Shown: positions 11,517 to 21,401 of the stretch, one piece after another | Layout: each line of letters opens with the position of its first letter | Numbering within the stretch: the first letter of the stretch is position 1 | NCBI GenBank assembly: GCA_947462335.1 | Contig: OX381706.1 | Span: 18,266,784-18,330,783 of the forward strand | Direction: 5' to 3' | Source: Harmothoe impar | Lineage: Eukaryota > Annelida > Polychaeta > Phyllodocida > Polynoidae | Length of the DNA: 64,000 nt | Made by a program: the position numbers and the translations under genes | Notes under the pieces: model-generated | What the model was told of the DNA's origin: nothing | What the model saw: only the letters and a program-made list of their open reading frames with translations | The model's database searches: none

Positions 11517-13621
11517 CTGTACAACCGTTATCTGCAGTAACCAACGTTAACTGCACTAATGCACATAACGGCAGGTCTTGCAACCGTTATCTGCATCAAA
11601 ATGACGTTATCTGCATCAACAGGCCACCGTTATCTGCAGTAACGAACGCCATCTGCAGTAACCAATTTATGGCACATGCAAGTTCTGCTATCTGCATCAA
11701 TGAACGTTATCTGCAGTAATCCCGTTTTTGGGACCTCATTTATAAGTATTTGGCATTGTGGTATACCTGGTGGTACATGAATATATTTATGTATTTAATA
11801 TCTAAAGAACTACCTTATCATCGCGTTTTGGCGCCCCGCACCTATTATTTTGTAAACATGCTGGTAGTGACTAGCAACATTGCTGTCATTGTGTAAGTTT
11901 TAATAACTTTGCAAAGAGAATACCCCTTTTTTTGATTTTCACGGACTCTTTTTGAAAAAAATACCCCCTTTTCTGTAAAGCACAAATCCGCGGATTTTGA
12001 AGAAATATGACCCCTTTTTCCGCGTTTTGTAAACGATGATGGTGTCTGAAAAGAGACCAAGTGCGGGGGCTGGGTATAGAGTAATGTGGCTTCTGGGAAA
12101 GAAAATACAAGGCCGGTCTTATATTATGCAATGAGACTTTCATTCACAATATATTCAAATAAAACAGCTCTATGCATAAATAAATCCCGATAATCTAGAT
12201 TAAATGGAGTTATCTTATCCATCAAGTTATAAGTAATTTTGCCATGTATTTACGTCGGAATGAGGTAGAAAAACGTAAATTCAACATATACGTCTCTTGA
12301 ACGTAACTAAACCTTAACTTTTGACATTCATAAACCTAGTACATGTAAAACTACGTAGCTCATACCCCAAATGAACGTAAATCTATGTCTGACCAACGTA
12401 GTTGTGTTTACTGAGTCAGGGGTTTTTACTCTTTTTGACCCCTTTTTACATGACCTTTTTGGTTTGACCTTTTTTGGGATTGGTCAAAAGTGGGGGGGGG
12501 GGACATGCCACACCCCTGAACATTCACAAATGATTATACTAGGGCATTCGGAAGCCAGGGCAGGATAGGGTAGCATGATTAAGATGAAGTCTGTAATTAA
12601 TACATTTAAGGGTGATTGATGCAGTTATGGCTTGCTGTGATAACGTTATCTGTAGTAACTACGTTATCAGTGTCAATGTCATAATGCCTATGGGCAGGAC
12701 AGATTGGCAGGGCAGGAGAGGGTAGGTAAGGGCACAGATTGTGCAAAGTCTGACCATATAGGTCAACAGTAAGGCAGTAGGTCAGGGTAGGGCCTGTTGA
12801 TACAGATATCGGTTTATGTGAAAACGTTATCTGCAGTTACTTAACCTTAACTGTACCAATGATATAATCTGGATGAGTAAGGCAGAGGGGCAAGGCAGGA
12901 GAGGATAGGCAAGGACAAGTAGGGCACAAGGTTCACATATATAGTCAAATACTGGGGCAGGAGGCTAGGGTTGATGCAGTTAAGGGTGATTGATGCAGTT
13001 ATGGTTTGCTGTGATAACGTTATCTGTAGTAACTGCCTTAAGTACCAATGATATATAGTCTAGATGAGCATGTAAAATGCCATGAGTTTTGCAATTTTTC
13101 TCGCAAAATTGGCCATTTTCAGGAGATTCGACTATGATTGGCTACTTTCATGTGAATGAATTTTGTTGAGATTTTTACACTTTTCTCGCCAAATTCACTT
13201 TCTTTCTTTGTGAAATTTGACAATTCAAGATTTTTGTCAATGTTTTGTCGCCAAATTCGTCATTTTCAGTACTTAAACTTCGAAACAACTGTTGACACTT
13301 TTCTCATCAAATTGGACATTTTCATGAAATTAACTTCTTTTTTCTAAAACATATTCTTTTGTTAATCATTTCATCTTACATTACCTTATTCTGACTATAC
13401 CATCACCATTTACTTCCTAGATACTCCCAAATAGCCCCTGGGTAATGTCAGACAAAGACCATATTGGCTGACAAGTAGACTTCCATTGATGCAGATAACT
13501 GCTTTTTGCAACACATAAATTGATGCAGATAACGTCATTTTGATGCAGATAACGGTTGCAAGGCCTGCCGTTATGTGCATTAGTGCAGTTAACGTTGGTT
13601 ACTGCAGATAACGGTTGTACA
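11517..13621. mobile_element. Foldback element with ~100-bp inverted ends
   Basis: 2.1 kb. The left arm (11517-11620) and right arm (13518-13621) are almost identical inverted, starting CTGTACAACCGTTATCTGCA. The arms are built from repeats of CGTTATCTGCA(G/T), which also occurs singly inside (11631, 11706, 12645, 12826, 13018). The core has no coding frame; part of it (13085-13340) carries the TTTCTCGCCAAAT repeat. Confidence 0.85.
13085..13345 (+). repeat. Old copy of the TTTCTCGCCAAAT repeat inside the foldback element
   Basis: Four diverged units (TTTCTCGCAAAATTGG, TTTTCTCGCCAAATTC, TTTGTCGCCAAATTCG, TTCTCATCAAATTGG). Confidence 0.7.
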
Positions 13622-14425
13622 GGGGCTCAATTAAGGGGGACGCACTCCAACCAACTTAAAGTATCGTTTTTTTATGCATGATGTATCATATTATATACAT
13701 CATTATATTAGATTGTATGGAAAAGTGGTATTTGAGCCCTCTTTAGGTCTGATTGGGGGCCCGGCCCCCTCTGCCCCCACTTTTCCCTATGCGGGAGAGT
13801 TAAGGATTGAAAATTGTCTGTATCATATTACAGGTCTTGACGAATTTTGGGGGGGCCCAAACACATTCAGCCCCCCCCCCTCCTCAGTGATTGGCGGGCC
13901 CCCTGCCCCCCCCCCCCCCTTTTCCTACGCCACTGGGATGGGGCTGAAATGGGGTACACCCATACCCCCAAAATCGGGGTTGGAATAACAGGTGTTTTTT
14001 TTAAATGTGAAAATCATGGCCCTTAGGCCGTTTAAATTAATTATCAGCTTTGCGGACACTTTTGTGTAAAAACATAAGTACGGGAGGGAGGTTTTTCATC
14101 TTATTTGATATTCATATTTTGTACTATGGGGGCGGCTCCTTTTTTATCATTATCTCAGTCTAAACAATCAAGGAAGAAAATGCTTTTTAAATTGAGTTTT
14201 TACATTAGTTAACCCTTGAGATAATTTATTTAACATGTTTGTCCCCCATGTTTGGCTTTGCCATTTTCATGCATGCCGGGTTTTTGCAAATTTTCTTATG
14301 TAAATCTGAAATAAAAAGACCTCATGTGGCCATTTTTAAATGATGCAGGCGGTGTCTGCAAAGCTGAAAATCTATTTTATGTGGCCTTAGATTTAAAATT
14401 TAAATAATGAATGGCGTTTACTGAC

Positions 14426-14591
14426 CAGGGCCGGCTGTTCCCGGTGTGTTGGGGGTGCGTAGGCTGGTGGCGGACTGGGGGTACTGGGGGGCCTGGTAAA
14501 TAGCGTCCACGATGTGTGTCGGCAACTCCAGCAGTCGCGCTATCATCTGCATCTTCCGCTGCCGGGCTTTTAACCGACCCTTTGTCAGCCG
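14426..14591 (-). CDS. CLEC16A: CLEC16A exon (last visible in transcript order)
   Basis: 166 nt. It starts RLT and continues KGRLKARQRKMQMIARLLEL, matching RLAKGRIQARRMKMQRIAALLDL, then becomes Pro/Gln/Thr-rich like the poorly conserved C-terminal tail. The acceptor is TAATTGCAG. The donor was placed at G|GTCAGT (phase 1); an in-frame stop follows 2 codons later if it is not used, so this could also be a terminal exon in some transcripts. No further C-terminal exon could be recognised between 1 and 14425. Confidence 0.88.
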
Positions 14592-15040
14592 CTGCAATTA
14601 AGACAAAACCACTAATCATGATGATGATGATGCATTTCAAAACCCAACTAAGAGTTAGGCAGGCACACAAGAGATGCCACTGTGGGGTTCACAAAAAGTA
14701 GGAAATCTTCGAGACTTTGGTCAATTCCTGTAAGAAATTAACAGCATTTAATACGTAAATCCTAGCAAAAAGGACGAATTCCTGAAAAAGTAGTAAATGT
14801 GGCATCTCTGGCACATACTGCCGTTCATAGGCTACACCAAAATGTCTGTTTTTTTTAAAATAAGAAGTGAAAAAAAAGTCTATGTAACTTGGGAGGACAT
14901 ATGGGATAGTAATAGGAGTGATGTAATGGACTAAAAAGGGCAGTGATGGAGCTAGATGTACATGTGATGGAGCTAAATGTACATGTATGTCTTAGGGACC
15001 ATTTAAGTATGACGCCAACACTTTTCAGGGATTTTTCAGG

Positions 15041-15178
15041 ATATGGTTGATACACCCCCAAAGGGTTGGCATGATGCATGTATGCAGCACTGGTGAGCAG
15101 GCTCGGCTGGGCGTCATTCATTGCATCATGACGACAAAAGTATTAGCACTTTAGAGCAACTTGCGGCCCTTAAAGGGC
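15041..15178. mobile_element. Family A fragment
   Basis: Right half only: GGTTGATACACCCCC, the GCACTGGTGAGCAGGCTC hairpin remnant and the end GCGGCCCTTAAAGGG. It is followed directly by the family F copy at 15181. Confidence 0.65.
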
Positions 15179-15180
15179 AT

Positions 15181-15445
15181 AGGGAGTGTTCATTTATTAA
15201 TTACAGGGGGGGGGGCGGGGTGGTGAGATTTCGCGCGGAGGGGCGAACATTTTTTACCCCCCCCCCTTCGAGAGCGCGTGAAACGTTTCACGCCCCCCCC
15301 CTCTCCCCCACGCCGAAGGCGCCGCAAAATTTTCGCCCATAGTAACCCGCTGGCTTTTTTGCTAAAAAGGGACATTTTTTACGACCCCCTCAGGAGGGGT
15401 CGGAAATCTCTACGCCCCCCTGTAACTAATAAATGAACACTCCCT
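15181..15445. mobile_element. Family F miniature element
   Basis: Inverted ends AGGGAGTGTTCATTTATTAA and its complement, followed by TACAGGGGG on both sides. The inner part pairs again around GAAACGTTTCACG. Lone left-end words occur at 35471, 44944 and 63359. Confidence 0.85.
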
Positions 15446-15569
15446 TAATATGAATACCTAGTAATGTAAATGTGTACGTCATCGGAAATTGCTATTGTCT
15501 AAGTGGGACCAACTACCGTATATAGAGGGTAATTGGCGTATAACAATGAAGGAGCCGTCTCAGACAAAT

Positions 15570-15766
15570 ATCCCTTTAAAAGCCACATTTGTAGTGCATT
15601 AATGCATCATACCCTCTAGCCGTCATGATAGATAAATGCAGTATCATCATTGCTGCATTCAAGCTTCATGCTGACCCTGTGGGTTTGATACACTCTCATA
15701 GGGTCGAAATGATGCATTCATGCATCATTCCTCGCGAGTTACTCACTAGGGCTGCATGCATGCATT
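15570..15766. mobile_element. Family A element, right end lost
   Basis: Left end TCCCTTTAAAAGCCACATTT; the central GACCCTGTGGGTTTGATACA and the GCGAGTTACTCACTAGGGCT hairpin remain. Confidence 0.65.
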
Positions 15767-15773
15767 ACATGTA

Positions 15774-15865
15774 CCGTAAAACCTCCCTGATAAGCCCACC
15801 TACCTCATAAGCTGACCCCCCACCTTGAAAGAATATTACAAGCCCACTTCGGGTCCATTTAAACA
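15774..15865. mobile_element. Family B-like left end beside the DIRS nest
   Basis: CCGTAAAACCTCCCTGATAA preceded by TA. The family C copy begins directly after it at 15866, and a TTATAAGCCGACCCCC stretch resumes at 21695, which suggests family C landed inside family B. No right terminus is recognisable. Confidence 0.5.
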
Positions 15866-15876
15866 TACCGTAAATT

Positions 15877-16305
15877 ATTGAGATTGTACGAGGCTTACCT
15901 TGGTAAGGTGAAGTAAAATATTAATTTTACCGAGAGGAACACGTAGTGTTCCAGGGAACAGACGAGAAGAGCAGCCTTGCGCATGCGCCTCCTCAGCTTT
16001 GAGAGCCTGGGGGGAGGATAAAACTTAAGCTACCCCAATAAGTTACCCTAAGTTACTTCAAGAATTAGTACGAGCTAACCTTGGTTTCCTATCCCCCCTA
16101 AAATATAATACCCAGTATCATACCGGTACACAAACCCAATGCTCACCTAGGAATAACAAAAAAGACAATCAACATTCCATTGAACAAATTGTCTCCCAAG
16201 GGAGGGAAGGGTATGGGCGTCTGTTCCCTGGAACACTACGTGTTCCTCTCGGTAAAATTAATATTTTACTTCACCTTACCAAGGTAAGCCTCGTACAATC
16301 TCAAT
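15877..16305. mobile_element. Palindromic DIRS-related non-autonomous element
   Basis: A 429-bp unit with perfect 88-bp inverted repeats (15877-15964 and 16218-16305) and no coding capacity. The inner half of each repeat resembles the neighbouring DIRS terminal repeat: ATTTTACC, then GGAACAC-GTA-GTGTTCC, then GACGAGAAG. The next ~25 bp (GAGCAGCCTTGCGCATGCGC and on) also occur, inverted, just inside the right end of the DIRS element (21374-21401). It abuts the DIRS left end with no spacer. It could be a small derivative or a displaced internal complementary region. Confidence 0.75.
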
Positions 16306-16354
16306 ATTTTACCTCGCGGAACACTGACAGTGTTACCGAGGTAACCGACGAGAA
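16306..16354 (+). repeat. DIRS inverted terminal repeat, left copy
   Basis: Begins ATTTTACCTCGCGG and ends CGACGAGAA. It is the exact inverse of the copy at 21402-21450. Confidence 0.9.
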
Positions 16355-16736
16355 ATTTAGAGCTAGTAGCAAATTATGTTTTATCAAACTCCCCAGGACA
16401 AAATCAGTTCCACTCCAACTTTTACAAGTCTTCAATTTTATTGAACCGACAACTAATCCTGTAGAAATCCATATAGCCCAACTGCTGGCTTATAACATAA
16501 TTAATCCACTGGCCCTCTTTATGAGGCATTTCATGGGAACTTCAAACATTTAATCATAACCTGTATACGTCACAGAAAGATTAATAAAGTCATTTTTTAA
16601 ACTTTGTGACCACAGTATAACAGCTTCGGTCTGTGACCTACATATTCTACAACTCTGTAGTTTCATCTTTGACCTTCTTATCTGACCAACAAAATCTAAA
16701 CATGACTACACACAGTCCAAACACAACAGTGATAGA

Positions 16737-17888
16737 TCAGCGTCTATGAACCGGCCTTGAGTTCCTCAGCAGGGTAGCCCCCACATCTTCAGTTTCCTGC
16801 TCTATGTTCTTATCATAAAACCTGGCGAAGCTTTGTACACATCGCCACCTGGCGTGTTTCATGATTGTGTTGATTCCCACTCCTAGTCTCTTGGCCGCCG
16901 AGGCAGAGGCGCCTCGAGTAGAGTGAAGTTTGTACCTCTTGTGTAGTCCAGCCATTCTGAACACCTCCATGGTCCACTTAGCCAACCTGTCTCTATGTAT
17001 TGGTTCATAGGGACTGATATAGCTCAGTAGTAGTCCAGCTGGCTTGCTCCTGAACCTTGCAGTTCTTTTCAGATAACACTTCAGTGTCGCTACAACACAT
17101 AGAACTGGTTCCTCCGGGAACGGCTTCAGGGTGATCACCTCCAGTGGGCTCCCCGGCCTATTGTGTTTCAACAACACCTTCAACCTGAACACTGCCGTCT
17201 CTGTTAGCTCCAGGGTAGACACATCCAGACTGATCACAGTCTGACCCCTTTGTGACGTCACTAACAATATAAGCACCGCTAACTTGTAGGACAGCAACTT
17301 CAGAGACAGGAACTCGTTGCTGCCCCATGCTCTGAACAAGTTGAATACCTTGTTCACATCCCAGAATGCATCATAGCGGGGTCCTCCAGGGTCGTCATTG
17401 TATCTACCCCTCACTAATGCACAGACATAAGGGTGTTTCCCAACCGCATAACCCTCCACTGGGTTCAGTACTGCTGATAGTGACGACCTAGCTATGTTCA
17501 TCCCTCCATAATGTAACCCTTTGTTTGCCAAACCCGATAGAAATGAACACACTTGTGGGATTGTTGGCGAATAGAACTTAACGTTGTGCAACAAGCAAAA
17601 TCTACCCCACTTCCTCAAATACACAGAATATGTCTTGGAAGTAGAGTCTCTCCTTGCTTTCAGGATGTACTTTATAGACTGTTGATCATACCCCTTCCTT
17701 GTCAACTTTTTTCCTAGAAAAAACGACAAGCCAAGAGAGGTACCATTCCCAGTCTTTCCCTGTTGTTCGGTTCTCCGTGAGGGATCAGGTTTCCCCTCTT
17801 TTTCCCGAACTGGATCCTTCTTTTTGTGGACGACTTCAGCCGACCGTACCAGGGCTGTCCTGCCCAGTTTGGGGCCACTAGGATGCAC
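16737..17888 (-). CDS. DIRS element tyrosine recombinase
   Basis: A 383-residue frame. The catalytic set expected of a tyrosine recombinase is present: Arg214 (TSQRGQ), His322 and Arg325 (HSTRGAS), Trp348 in the H/W position (HARW) and the nucleophile Tyr358 (ARFYDKN). The N-terminal ~140 residues, including SKTYSVYLRKW, look like the core-binding domain. In DIRS elements this enzyme integrates a circular cDNA in place of a DDE integrase, so no ordinary target duplication is made. No stop or frameshift interrupts it, so the copy may be recent. Confidence 0.93.
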   Translation of the reverse strand: MHPSGPKLGRTALVRSAEVVHKKKDPVREKEGKPDPSRRTEQQGKTGNGTSLGLSFFLGKKLTRKGYDQQSIKYILKARRDSTSKTYSVYLRKWGRFCLLHNVKFYSPTIPQVCSFLSGLANKGLHYGGMNIARSSLSAVLNPVEGYAVGKHPYVCALVRGRYNDDPGGPRYDAFWDVNKVFNLFRAWGSNEFLSLKLLSYKLAVLILLVTSQRGQTVISLDVSTLELTETAVFRLKVLLKHNRPGSPLEVITLKPFPEEPVLCVVATLKCYLKRTARFRSKPAGLLLSYISPYEPIHRDRLAKWTMEVFRMAGLHKRYKLHSTRGASASAAKRLGVGINTIMKHARWRCVQSFARFYDKNIEQETEDVGATLLRNSRPVHRR

Positions 17889-19609
17889 CTTGCCCTGTCG
17901 TGAAGGATTTTCTGGAGCACCCTTGTCAGCAAACTGAAAGGTGGGAATATATACATGTAATTAGTCGACCAGTCAATAGACATAGCATCCACTTTCCATG
18001 CATACGGTTCATGCCTCCATGCCACAAATTTTTCAAGCTTATTGTTTATTCTTGAAGCAAAGAGATCAATTTCAGGTACTCCGAATGTTGCACATATTCT
18101 CCTGAACAGCCTTGGGTGTAACTCCCACTCTAGATCATCCTCAAAATGTCTGGAATAGTAGTCGGCAATCTCATTTTCCACCCCGGGGACATGTGCCACT
18201 AGCAGCTTCATAGACCTAGCTTCACACCAATCCCAGATCTCACCTGCTACCCTGTTACACTCCAGGGACTTTGTACCTCCCATGTGCCTAATGTATGCTA
18301 GCGCAGTGGTATTATCAGTGTTGACCTTTACTAGCACCTCTTCCTCCGGTACCAATGCCAACAAAGCATTGTGTACCGCCATCAACTCTTGTACATTAGT
18401 ATGGCAGTCTAACTCTTCTCCAATCCATCTCCCTCCTGCTGTGTCCTCAGCTCTGTGGGCTCCCCAGCCTAGGTCTGACGCATCTGAGAAGATTTCTACA
18501 TCAGGTCCCCCCAACTTAATCCTCTTGCTAGCGACAGGGAGGGTTTCTCTCCACCAACTGATGTCTGCTAGTCCCATGGGTCCTACAACCATGGGAGCAT
18601 CATAATTTCCATAGGCTAGTGCTAGGGCCTGATTCTTCTCTATTTCCAATCCTTTTATATGAGCTCCCCCATAGTCTACACCTGCGGCATAAGCCGTCAT
18701 CAAACCAACAATCCCAGCTACCTCTCTGATTGATGGCTCTCTCTGTTCCAAAATATCCACAGCTGCTCTCTCGAACTTCTCCACTTTCTCTATTGTAGGC
18801 CTAACAGTCATGTCCCTAGAGTTTATCCAGAACCCCAAGAACACCACCTCCTGTGTTGGCACTAAGCACGACTTCTCTTCCTGGATACTGAACCCCAGTG
18901 TATCTAAAGACCCTACTAGCTCTTGTATTGTACTTAGACATGTGTCAAAGGTGTCTGCTACTACAAACGAGTCATCTATATATGGGAAGCATTCATGTCC
19001 TGACTCCCTCAAATTTGCATAGACAGGCGTTAGCACCTTTGTGAAGATTCTGGGCGCGCATGCCAAACCATTTGGCATCCCTACAAACTCATATAGCACC
19101 CCGTTCCAGATAAACCTCAAATACTTCCTATCTTCCTGCCTTATTATCAGTGAATAATAAGCGTCCCGCAAATCCACCGACCCCATAAAGCACCCAGGTC
19201 TTAACATCTCTATAGCAGTTTGCAATCCCGTCATCTTGAAATGTTGATACTCCACATTTTCATTGAACTTGGTGAGATCCAGAATGAGTCTATGTTTACC
19301 ATTGGGCTTGGGCCTCAGAAAAACATTCGAAATGAATTCCCCATCCTCATGTTGTACCTCCTGGATCACCCCTTTATCCCTGAGCTTTAACACCTCCAGG
19401 TCCATAATGGGCCTCTCTTCAACTTTGAGCCTATAAGGCGGGGGGACCCAATCCTGAGCAGGCCATGTGTCTAGTGGGAGAGTTACACCTTGTACCATTC
19501 CAAGCACCCAGGGATCTTTAGTTATGTTCATCCATTGATCTACATTTCTAGCAATCGACCCTACAGTAGCATCAGTAAGAACAGGTTTACAATAAGACGA
19601 GGAACTCAC
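17714..19609 (-). CDS. DIRS element reverse transcriptase-RNase H
   Basis: A 631-codon open frame. The RT core has SVDLRDAYY with the first catalytic Asp at 146, then GMPNGLACAPRIFT, and the YIDD catalytic box at 210-213. RNase H follows, with candidate catalytic residues Asp376 (FSDAS), Glu408 (VQELMA), Asp432 (NTDNTTA) and Asp483 (EIADYYSR). The last ~130 residues carry DLFAS, YIFPPFSLL and LVAPNW, a region shared by DIRS elements that is often compared with a methyltransferase domain. The frame opens with GTG and the first ATG is codon 27, so it is probably reached by frameshift, reinitiation or splicing. It overlaps the recombinase frame by 175 nt. Confidence 0.92.
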   Translation of the reverse strand: MSSSSYCKPVLTDATVGSIARNVDQWMNITKDPWVLGMVQGVTLPLDTWPAQDWVPPPYRLKVEERPIMDLEVLKLRDKGVIQEVQHEDGEFISNVFLRPKPNGKHRLILDLTKFNENVEYQHFKMTGLQTAIEMLRPGCFMGSVDLRDAYYSLIIRQEDRKYLRFIWNGVLYEFVGMPNGLACAPRIFTKVLTPVYANLRESGHECFPYIDDSFVVADTFDTCLSTIQELVGSLDTLGFSIQEEKSCLVPTQEVVFLGFWINSRDMTVRPTIEKVEKFERAAVDILEQREPSIREVAGIVGLMTAYAAGVDYGGAHIKGLEIEKNQALALAYGNYDAPMVVGPMGLADISWWRETLPVASKRIKLGGPDVEIFSDASDLGWGAHRAEDTAGGRWIGEELDCHTNVQELMAVHNALLALVPEEEVLVKVNTDNTTALAYIRHMGGTKSLECNRVAGEIWDWCEARSMKLLVAHVPGVENEIADYYSRHFEDDLEWELHPRLFRRICATFGVPEIDLFASRINNKLEKFVAWRHEPYAWKVDAMSIDWSTNYMYIFPPFSLLTRVLQKILHDRARCILVAPNWAGQPWYGRLKSSTKRRIQFGKKRGNLIPHGEPNNRERLGMVPLLACRFF

Positions 19610-19614
19610 CTGTT

Positions 19615-21105
19615 CTACCGAGGGCCCCGTTTTCCAAAACCCTGGTTCTGGTTATGCCCCTGGTTCTGGTGCTGTTTGTTGCCCTGGTTGAAATGTCCAC
19701 CACCATGGCCTTGGCCCTGGCCTTGGGGTCTAGGGCCCCTAGGCCCTCTAGGGCGGAATTGTTGGCCCGGGTGCATGAAGAGAAACGGCTGATTCATGTT
19801 CTGAGCTCCATATGCGGCCTGAAGGTTAGGCCTTCCACCCCTCCAGCCCCCTTGACCTTGACCTGGATACGGTTTATATCCATGTTTCTTGTCATACTTC
19901 TTGCTCTTACCACCCCCTGGTACTGAGGTCTGGGGTACCTCCTTTAAGATGGATCTAGCCGTCTTTCTAGCTGTTTCCAATTCTTTAGTGGACTCATCGA
20001 GACTACCCCCAAATAAAGAGTCCGGGGCTCCCCCTTCATCCAATTTAGCACAGAAATGACGGAAATGACCCGTCTCCATCGAACTGCCCAACTTGTCACG
20101 CCTCTCTTTGGATATGTAATTCAACACCGCTGCTAACAACTGCATAGCATCCTTGAAATTTGTGGATAAATCATCAAGTTGCGGTATTTCTGAGCCCTTT
20201 GTTATCATCAAATCACCAATAGGAGCAATGGCTGACATGGCTGCAACAATGTCTTTTTGAAGATAGACCCAGCGCTGATCCTCTTCTTTTACAGCTCGCG
20301 CTGTCTTCGGGTTGCTGTCAATAATAATAACAACTTCCCTCTCCAAACCCGGGGTCACAACACGCGTGGTGTTTATGGGAGGCGGATACTTCTTACACAG
20401 TTCCTGTAACTCTTTTCCTCCCACCTTATCCTGGCACAGACTATCGACCAAGACAGCTACATTATGATTAAGTTTCACCCCTTGCTTATTTCTTTCCTCT
20501 TTCTGGGACTGAATCTCTCTCATATACTCTGCCAACTTACTGTCTCCCGCACCGTCGAGTTGAAACTTGTTTTTAGGCGTCTTGTCGTCGTCTTTCCCCG
20601 GGGCCCCGGAGCCTGCTCCCGCCCCGCCCGGCGTGGCTCCAGACCCCGCGGTCTCCGAGTCGTCGTCCTCACTCCCCGACAGGCCCGGGCCGTCTCCGCC
20701 CCCGCCTGCGTTTCCCCAGCCATACTGTCCATAATAAGGCGACATTCCAAATAAGGCCGGGTTCATCCAGAACGGAGGCCCCGCCCCCTGGGAGGCCTGG
20801 GAGGCCATCTGTGCCAGGAGAGCGGGCCATGCTGTGATTGGCTGATCTCCAGTTTGAGTGACAGGTGTCTGGACCGACGTGACGGGCACGTCGTCCGTGC
20901 CCGAGCCGGTCGACTTGGACGAGCCTGCCGCCTTGGAAGCCGTGGCGGTGACATTTTTAGATAGCCGGCCCTTAGATCCTACACTCGTCACCGAATCTGT
21001 GTCTGACAATGAGTGATCCTTATTCTTATCTCCACGGCCATTTGCCCGAGATTGTCTCTCATTCCCCTTTTCGGTAGAATTCGAGCTACTGTGGTCTTTA
21101 CCCAT
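19615..21105 (-). CDS. DIRS element ORF1, gag-like protein
   Basis: A 496-residue open frame starting at an ATG about 300 nt inside the element. The first ~190 residues are Ser/Thr/Gly-rich and disordered. The middle (about 200-390) is a mixed helical region with no motif I can name. The C-terminal ~90 residues are rich in Gly, Gln, Arg, Pro and His (repeated GQGQGH and NQGHNQNQG) with no CCHC zinc knuckle, which fits the nucleic-acid-binding tail of a DIRS gag. The stop TAG (19617-19615) lies 6 nt before the start of the RT frame. The role is inferred from position. Confidence 0.8.
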   Translation of the reverse strand: MGKDHSSSNSTEKGNERQSRANGRGDKNKDHSLSDTDSVTSVGSKGRLSKNVTATASKAAGSSKSTGSGTDDVPVTSVQTPVTQTGDQPITAWPALLAQMASQASQGAGPPFWMNPALFGMSPYYGQYGWGNAGGGGDGPGLSGSEDDDSETAGSGATPGGAGAGSGAPGKDDDKTPKNKFQLDGAGDSKLAEYMREIQSQKEERNKQGVKLNHNVAVLVDSLCQDKVGGKELQELCKKYPPPINTTRVVTPGLEREVVIIIDSNPKTARAVKEEDQRWVYLQKDIVAAMSAIAPIGDLMITKGSEIPQLDDLSTNFKDAMQLLAAVLNYISKERRDKLGSSMETGHFRHFCAKLDEGGAPDSLFGGSLDESTKELETARKTARSILKEVPQTSVPGGGKSKKYDKKHGYKPYPGQGQGGWRGGRPNLQAAYGAQNMNQPFLFMHPGQQFRPRGPRGPRPQGQGQGHGGGHFNQGNKQHQNQGHNQNQGFGKRGPR

Positions 21106-21401
21106 CGTGAAACAAACTAGTCACTCAGCGTCAGCGTACCACTTGTTGGATGCGGCGTTTTCACTCGCAACCAAAATCTGGAAGTAAAATGTCCAGAATT
21201 AGAAAAACTTCTATGGCGAAGTTTACATAAATAACATCAAACTGACGGCAAACAGTCCGTCTAACATAACATCGATGTCTAAGCACCGAAATAAGAGTTT
21301 AAATACTATAAAATTCACACTTACCAACTCTCAAAACCAGGAGCGTCTGCTTCGCATGCGATCCTGCTTCGGTCTGAGGAGGCGCATGCGCAAGGCTGCT
21401 C

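Larger units (their letters stand above)
11481..13932. mobile_element. Family K element split by a foldback element
   Basis: Left edge GGCGTAGGAAGCAAATCTTC and right edge TTTTCCTACGCC. Removing 11517-13621 leaves a ~350-bp unit that matches, inverted, the uninterrupted copy at 34446-34778, including the CAATGAAGATTTGCTTCC end and the GGGCCCCCAATCAGA core. The right part holds long C runs. Confidence 0.78.
1..14425. other. Region 3' of the last recognised CLEC16A exon
   Basis: Transposons and tandem repeats dominate. I see nothing supportable at 1-520, 3300-3935, 8045-8850, 9850-10385, 10990-11480 and 13935-14425 beyond poly-G runs (10080-10130) and a possible tRNA-like B box near 11150. The C-terminal exons of CLEC16A may still hide here because that tail is poorly conserved. 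Confidence 0.6.

Noticed and set aside
14377..14670. 97-codon minus-strand frame as the coding frame at this locus
   Set aside because: It overlaps the last CLEC16A exon in a different frame; the frame starting at 14591 is the one with protein similarity.
18282..18605. Plus-strand frame of 107 codons inside the RT gene
   Set aside because: Shadow of the RT-RNase H frame with no domain of its own; the same holds for frames at 19490-19926 and 20464-20954.
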